A DNA stretch of 19,568 nucleotides, taken from NCBI GenBank assembly GCA_011049795.1, contig DRHD01000289.1, positions 1 to 19,568 on the forward strand. Reading direction: 5' to 3'. The position numbers and the translations under genes are program-made. Positions 15,072-19,568 of this stretch are shown piece by piece. Each line of letters begins with the position of its first letter. The stretch's first letter is position 1. Under the pieces are notes generated by a model that saw nothing but the letters and a program-made list of their open reading frames with translations, was not told the DNA's origin and ran no database searches. The DNA is from Porticoccus sp. (lineage in GTDB: Bacteria; Pseudomonadota; Gammaproteobacteria; Pseudomonadales; Porticoccaceae).

Positions 15072-16778
15072 CTAACTCTCTGTATATAGAGGTTGCAAGT
15101 GATTTCCCTTGGATGGCTTTTCTAGTGTTGATTGTTTACGTATGTTTTTCAGGTGATTCAGTAATGAGCCTAAATCAATCATCGTTGATGCTTCAGGGCT
15201 GTACAGGGCACGATCGAGCGTCTGTAGTTCGGCGGTTAATAGAGGGTCCTTAGCGATGACAGCAATATCGTCAAGGGTGACCAGTGAGTGTTGCCATCTA
15301 ACACTGGCCCAGACTAATAAGCCTTCGCGGAAAGCTCGTGGGTCTTTTTTCTTCGCCTGTTGTTGGAGTTGCTTAAACAGCGTCGCTTCCTTTCGTTCTG
15401 GTGATTCCTCAGAGGGTGCCGGCCCAGTGAGTGCTTTGTTTCGACCAGCTCTCCAAAGGACCAGAAAAATGATGGCTGTTCCTAGTAAGAGAACATTGCT
15501 AATGATGAGCAGCCAAAACACCAGACTAGGTTGTTGTTTTTCCGCTAATAGTGTTTCAGCCGTGCTGGGTATTTCTGTCGTGGATACTGGTGCAGAAATT
15601 GTGTTTTCTGCCGGTTTAATCGTTAGCGTCTTGCCTTCTAAAACGGTTTCCAGCATTTGATTGCTGGCCGTGTCCCACCATTGCACGGTGATCGGTGGCA
15701 GGGTAATGCTTCCACCTCTGGAAGGAACAATGGCAATGGATTCCTCTCGGGTCCCCATAACGCCGTTACTGCTAACATCATCATTCAGCTGTGGTTGGTC
15801 TGGATAAACTTTAAAGCCATCGCCAGAATTAATATCAAGCGGAGGGAGTTGCGCTGAGGATAGTCCTTGAGCACTGAGATAAATAGTGCGAGTAATAGGC
15901 TCACCGGCAACTAACTCGGCCAATGGACGACTCCAGCGTTCGCTGAGGCTCACCGCGGTGGTAGGTAGCCACTCTGCGGAGCCGTAACTGGTTGGACGAG
16001 GCTTAATGGTGATTTTTTTCTCCTCTGAGTAGAGAAAAAGTCGCTTACCCCCACGGGAGAAAAATGAGCTTGAGTAAGGGTCCCGGCGGTCGGGAATCAC
16101 CGTGTTGAATCGGATTGCCGGAATGGTCAGGTTTCCACTTGATTCCGGAAATACTGCATATTGGAGTTCTATCACTAAATGATTGATGCCGTTGATCTGT
16201 TTCTGGTATTGATTTTCTGACACTTTCATCACAGACGCATCTTTAACTATCAGCTCTTCACTGGAAATACTTTGAAGATTGGTCGATGCATTGATACGAA
16301 AGGTGATGAGTAACTGCTCCTGAACATAGGCAGATGATTTGTCCACGTCTGTTTCAACAAATACCGGTTGATTGATGGTAGTGGTGCTGGTTCTGCTCTG
16401 GGGGAGATCCTCAACCTGAAGCGTGATAGGCGTACTGACCACACCTTTGAAGCTCAATGAGGGGATTTGCAGTTTCCCGGTTCTTTTGGGTAACAGCTGC
16501 AAGCGCCATTCGGTGTAGGAGGTGGAGCTTCCATTCATGAGGGAGAATTTATTCTTTTTCTGTCGGGACAACACCTCAAAGTCACCGTTCAGTGGAGCGA
16601 AGTCCGGGTCGCTTGTGGTTTGTCCATCAAACTGGAGGAGGAGCTCCAGCGTCTCCCCTTTACCCAACTGGTTGCGATCTACAGAGGCCGTTAAGGTGTC
16701 AGCCAGAGTCACAGTACTGGCCAGATAAAAAAGGGCTGCCAGGAGAATACGTATTGTGGAGTAGTAGGTGGGTATCAT
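15072..16778 (-). CDS. batD: BatD family protein (oxygen tolerance / aerotolerance operon)
   Basis: A 568-residue membrane-anchored protein of the bat cluster, whose genes were linked to aerotolerance in Bacteroides; the molecular role is not settled. An N-terminal signal peptide (about 1-26, hydrophobic core ILLAALFYLAS, cleavage likely after VTLA) leads into a long beta-rich periplasmic region typical of BatD (repeated Ig-like segments, about 27-415). A single membrane helix (about 421-442, LVFWLLIISNVLLLG) follows, then a Lys/Gln-rich cytoplasmic tail of about 125 residues with a helical domain (DPRAFREGLLVWASVRW). The topology is inferred from these segments. The start lies seven bases after the batB/C stop with only a weak GGTAAG before it, so expression probably depends on translation of the upstream gene. 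It is the last gene of the operon. Confidence 0.92.
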   Translation of the reverse strand: MIPTYYSTIRILLAALFYLASTVTLADTLTASVDRNQLGKGETLELLLQFDGQTTSDPDFAPLNGDFEVLSRQKKNKFSLMNGSSTSYTEWRLQLLPKRTGKLQIPSLSFKGVVSTPITLQVEDLPQSRTSTTTINQPVFVETDVDKSSAYVQEQLLITFRINASTNLQSISSEELIVKDASVMKVSENQYQKQINGINHLVIELQYAVFPESSGNLTIPAIRFNTVIPDRRDPYSSSFFSRGGKRLFLYSEEKKITIKPRPTSYGSAEWLPTTAVSLSERWSRPLAELVAGEPITRTIYLSAQGLSSAQLPPLDINSGDGFKVYPDQPQLNDDVSSNGVMGTREESIAIVPSRGGSITLPPITVQWWDTASNQMLETVLEGKTLTIKPAENTISAPVSTTEIPSTAETLLAEKQQPSLVFWLLIISNVLLLGTAIIFLVLWRAGRNKALTGPAPSEESPERKEATLFKQLQQQAKKKDPRAFREGLLVWASVRWQHSLVTLDDIAVIAKDPLLTAELQTLDRALYSPEASTMIDLGSLLNHLKNIRKQSTLEKPSKGNHLQPLYTES

Positions 16779-16785
16779 GGGTTAC

Positions 16786-18765
16786 TTACCATCGTTCTTC
16801 ATCGTGGTCAGGGGCTCTGTTGACGCCTCGACGCTGCTCATATTGACGTTTTTTGGATTCGTAGCGAAATTTTGCACGCAATAGGCCCCCGGGATCATCA
16901 GGAATACGCCGTAGCCATTGCTCCATCGCCTGTTTTTCCTCATCAGTCATCTGTTGTGATTCTGTATCTGTCGGTTTACCTTGATCAGCGGGTTGCTCTT
17001 CATCACCCGTTTGTTGAGCTTCTTCCTGCTGGTTTTTATCTTGTTCTGACGGGCTATCAGTTGATTGCTCATCCTGATTTTGTGGTTCATCAGCACTGGA
17101 TTGTTGCTCGTCGCTTTTTTGATTGTTGTCTTGAGTGCTGTCTTGACTGTTTTCTGGATCGTCTTCGGACTGCTCACTCTCTGATTGACCGTCCTCTGAT
17201 TGACCGTCCTCTGATGGATTGTTATCAGAGTTTGAAGACTGATCCTGCTGCTCATTATTTTGTGAGTCATTTTGTTGCTGATCATCACTTTTCTGACTGT
17301 CGTTCTGCTGATCCTGAGACGAGTCACTATTTTGAGAGTCTTGATCCGAATTTTGCTGTGAGTCTTGTTGCTGTTGAAGCAATTGTTCCGCTAAGGCTTT
17401 ATTAAACTTAGCATCTTCGCTCCCCGATGCGTCTTCACTCCCAGATGAGAGCGACAGCGCCTGATCATAACTTTCAACGGCCTCTTTAAGCTTTCCAGCT
17501 TTTGCCAGTGCATTTCCCCGGTTGTAATGCCCGTCTACAGAGAGGTCGTTATAGAGCTGTTCCGCTGTTTCAAAGTCATTATTGCGATAGGCGGCTGATG
17601 CCTTCCATTGAGTGTCGTTAAAACGTTCCTGAGCTGTTTCTGTATCACCTTTTGATAAGGCATTAGCCGCTTGTTGATTAGGGGTGGACCAGAGATCATC
17701 CCAGCCAAAGGCATAAGAGGTTTGTGGTGCATAGAGAAGTGGGGTGATCAGTAAACAGGCTAACAGGCCACTTCGAAAAGCGAGCAATAGGATGAATAAT
17801 AAGGGAAACACAGCCCAGTAACCTTGATCTTTCCAGGTATCAAAGGTGCGTTCCAGTTTTTTCCCTGGCGCGCCCGGTTCGACATTAAAGCCCTCGGTGA
17901 GGTGTTTGATATCAGTATCATCAGCGGTAAGGTTGCTATAGCGGCCTCCGTGACGGCGGGCCAGTTTCTTAAGGCTAGCAGTATCCAGGCGTGGGATGAC
18001 AATACTGCCGTTGCTATCCTTGGCAAAACCTTGGCTGCCTAGTGGAATTGGAGCGCCATCCTTGGTGCCGACACCTAAAATAGACAGTCGGAAGTCGCCC
18101 ATATTGCGTATCGTTTCACTGAGTGTGTCGCGAGCGGAGAGAGGAATATCGTCAGTAAGCAGTAACAAATCCCCTTGAGTGCGCCCTGCGTTAAACATCA
18201 GTTCAATAGACTGTTCTACCGCTGCTTCTATATTACTGCCTCGACTGGGCATGATATTGGGGTCCAATGCTGGAACCAGTGCTGCCAACGTGTCGGCATC
18301 ATCAGTCAGAGGGCTTACTACAAAAGCTTCACCTGCATAGGCGACCAGTGCAGTTGTGCCTTCTTGGCGCTGCTGAAGCAGATCAATCAATTTCAACCGA
18401 GCCCGAGTCAGTCTGTTGGGTTTAAGGTCTTGAGCCAACATTGAGGGAGACAGGTCGAACAGGACAACGAGCGCACTTTCCTGTTTGTGAACCGGTAATG
18501 GTGTTTGTTCCCAGGTGGGGCCTGCCATGGACAGAGAACCAAGCAGCCACCCGATTAGAGCCAATAATGGCAGAGTTCTTCGTTGTTTTACCGGGATATG
18601 ATCCAGCAGTAACGGAAGGAGGTCAGCTGAAATCACATGCTCCCAGCTGCCACTACGTTTTTGGTGATAATAAAGCCAACCGCTGGCAACGAAAGCCGGT
18701 AATAGGGCAAGAAGCCAGAGGGGGCGTAGGAAATGAAATTCAGACAATGTGGCTAGCCAATCCAT
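16786..18765 (-). CDS. BatB/BatC fusion: VWA domain membrane protein with TPR and low-complexity tail
   Basis: A 659-residue fusion of two bat functions. The BatB part has membrane helices at about 14-32 and 64-81, a von Willebrand A domain (about 95-290) with metal-site motif DLSPS (D104, S106, S108), T154 and D205 (LLTDD), then a hydrophobic segment at about 316-345. The BatC part has TPR repeats (about 365-450, including HYNRGNALAKAGKLKEAV). These run into a roughly 140-residue Gln/Asp/Ser/Asn/Glu-rich, presumably disordered linker (about 465-605). The end carries a conserved motif MEQWLRRIPDDPGGLLRAKF (about 614-633) seen in gammaproteobacterial homologues. The start overlaps the batA stop by one base (TAATG on the - strand), with GGAGG nine bases upstream, so translation is coupled. 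VWA metal sites bind protein partners, so it probably assembles with BatA and a MoxR-type ATPase expected further upstream. Confidence 0.93.
   Translation of the reverse strand: MDWLATLSEFHFLRPLWLLALLPAFVASGWLYYHQKRSGSWEHVISADLLPLLLDHIPVKQRRTLPLLALIGWLLGSLSMAGPTWEQTPLPVHKQESALVVLFDLSPSMLAQDLKPNRLTRARLKLIDLLQQRQEGTTALVAYAGEAFVVSPLTDDADTLAALVPALDPNIMPSRGSNIEAAVEQSIELMFNAGRTQGDLLLLTDDIPLSARDTLSETIRNMGDFRLSILGVGTKDGAPIPLGSQGFAKDSNGSIVIPRLDTASLKKLARRHGGRYSNLTADDTDIKHLTEGFNVEPGAPGKKLERTFDTWKDQGYWAVFPLLFILLLAFRSGLLACLLITPLLYAPQTSYAFGWDDLWSTPNQQAANALSKGDTETAQERFNDTQWKASAAYRNNDFETAEQLYNDLSVDGHYNRGNALAKAGKLKEAVESYDQALSLSSGSEDASGSEDAKFNKALAEQLLQQQQDSQQNSDQDSQNSDSSQDQQNDSQKSDDQQQNDSQNNEQQDQSSNSDNNPSEDGQSEDGQSESEQSEDDPENSQDSTQDNNQKSDEQQSSADEPQNQDEQSTDSPSEQDKNQQEEAQQTGDEEQPADQGKPTDTESQQMTDEEKQAMEQWLRRIPDDPGGLLRAKFRYESKKRQYEQRRGVNRAPDHDEERW
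17180..17217. repeat. 15-bp in-frame tandem repeat in the BatB/C linker
   Basis: TCTGATTGACCGTCC is repeated perfectly at 17180-17194 and 17195-17209, followed by a partial third copy. It encodes the repeated GQSED peptide of the low-complexity region and keeps the frame because the unit is a multiple of three. Confidence 0.75.
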
Positions 18766-19568
18766 TAGTACTGGCCTCCACGATTTGCCATAGGTGCTGA
18801 TATAGGTACGAGCAACAAGCTACAAAGCATGGCCAGACCCAAGGGCCAATAGAATAACGCTCTGGTGGGGCGTACGGTCTCTGCTTCCTGAGCTACAGGT
18901 TCTAACTGATCTAGCTGTTGATAGATTGCTGCCAGTGCTTCCGGGTTCCTTGCTCGAAAATACTGTCCCCCCGTTTTTTCAGCAATCGTGGTGAGTGTTG
19001 TCTCATCTAAATCCCGTGAAGGGTTGATACGTTTGTTTCTAAAAAAGCCACGCTGAATCATGACATCGGCACCGATACCGATGGTATAAATGGTAATGCC
19101 CTCGCTGGCGGCAATGTCAGCTGCTTCTAGGGGTTGAACCTCACCGGCAGAATTCGCTCCGTCTGTAAGCAGGATCAAAACCCGGTGATTTTCGGGGCGC
19201 TGTTTTAAACGTTTGACTGCTAAGCCAATGGCGTCACCAATGGCTGTTTTTTCTCCGGCAAAGCCTATTTGTGCCTCCCCGAGCAGAGTGTTCATAGTCT
19301 GACGGTCAAAGGTGAGTGGTGTTTGCAGGTAGGGTCGTGTGCCAAACAGAATAAGACCGAGGCGGTCACCCTGGCGGCGCTCTACAAAGTCGGTGACCAC
19401 ATATTTAACGGCGGTCAACCGGTCCACAGAATCACCATCTATTACCATGTCTGTTTCTTTCATGCTGCCGGAAATATCGACGGCCAATAACAGGTCTCTT
19501 CCATTACTGGGTAGTGCAACGGGGTCGCCAATCCAGGTGGGACGTGCCGCCGCGAGTAGTGTCGCTAC
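18765..19568 (-). CDS. batA: BatA family VWA domain protein, N-terminus outside window
   Basis: The frame stays open to the right edge, and the visible part starts inside the protein (VATLLAAARPTWIGDP...). The TTG at 19487 that could be mistaken for a start is the second-last Leu of RDLLLAVDISGSM. The von Willebrand A metal site is complete: DISGS (codons 19478-19464), the mid-domain Thr of QTPLTF, and the LLTDGANSAG Asp. The C-terminus has one membrane helix (ALFYWPLGLAMLCSLLLVPIS) and a short tail. About 60-70 residues with the usual N-terminal helices are missing. BatA proteins are inner-membrane VWA proteins expected to work with a MoxR ATPase and the BatB/C and BatD proteins encoded next. 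The stop overlaps the batB/C start by one base. The companion moxR and DUF58 genes probably lie just beyond the edge. Confidence 0.92.
   Translation of the reverse strand, partial: VATLLAAARPTWIGDPVALPSNGRDLLLAVDISGSMKETDMVIDGDSVDRLTAVKYVVTDFVERRQGDRLGLILFGTRPYLQTPLTFDRQTMNTLLGEAQIGFAGEKTAIGDAIGLAVKRLKQRPENHRVLILLTDGANSAGEVQPLEAADIAASEGITIYTIGIGADVMIQRGFFRNKRINPSRDLDETTLTTIAEKTGGQYFRARNPEALAAIYQQLDQLEPVAQEAETVRPTRALFYWPLGLAMLCSLLLVPISAPMANRGGQY

Noticed and set aside
15027..15089. 20-codon ORF (ATG ACA GGC ...) with GGGGG upstream, + strand, overlapping the batD end
   Set aside because: It is very short, lies downstream of a terminator, and no promoter is visible.
15256..15660. 134-codon open frame on the + strand opposite batD
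   Set aside because: It lies entirely within the well-supported batD gene and has no domain or ribosome binding site support.
16872..17405. 177-codon open frame on the + strand opposite batB/C
   Set aside because: It is antisense to the repetitive Gln/Asp/Ser-coding linker. The frame is open because of the biased composition, and the protein resembles nothing.

Overview
The window reads as a chromosomal segment of a moderate-GC gammaproteobacterium. The evidence is GalU, a GlpG-type rhomboid, a YeaC (DUF1315) protein, PepN, QueD, a fused BatB/BatC protein and tRNA genes that encode their CCA ends. The order nadK, rhomboid, yeaC, DUF2797, pepN, with a bat cluster nearby, recalls from memory the arrangement in Pseudomonas and related marine gammaproteobacteria. 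The genus cannot be fixed from sequence alone. I see no insertion sequence, prophage, CRISPR array or integrase.

Layout. Positions 1-3459 hold two convergent hybrid histidine-kinase genes. The left one is cut by the window edge and has an eroded ATP-binding domain but keeps two receiver domains and an HPt domain. The right one is an intact soluble PAS-kinase-receiver protein. A gene-free stretch of about 530 bases with several short direct repeats follows. Next come galU (with a strong terminator) and a phosphomannomutase gene, which together supply nucleotide sugar precursors for envelope polysaccharide. Then come a TIGR01777 epimerase-like gene and, convergent to it, thpR and queD (tRNA/RNA metabolism). 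A tRNA-Val/tRNA-Asp operon with its own promoter and terminator lies at 8630-8885.

From 9097 to 14744 all genes are on the + strand: nadK, a rhomboid protease, then a tightly packed yeaC, DUF2797, pepN operon behind an extended -10 promoter. From 15072 to the right edge the - strand carries the distal part of a bat (aerotolerance-type) operon, in transcription order batA (cut by the edge), batB/C fusion, batD. BatA and BatB/C have von Willebrand factor A domains, and BatD is a single-pass membrane protein with a signal peptide.

The most interesting element lies in the gap between the convergent pepN and batD genes. It is a perfect FNR/Anr-type palindrome (14766-14779), followed at canonical class II spacing by a -10-like hexamer and about 110 bases later by a strong intrinsic terminator. 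No protein gene there needs a promoter, so this looks like an undescribed oxygen-regulated small RNA of about 105-110 nt, analogous in design to FnrS or PhrS. The second notable point is the apparent pseudokinase hub at the left edge, which may form a split phosphorelay with its neighbour.
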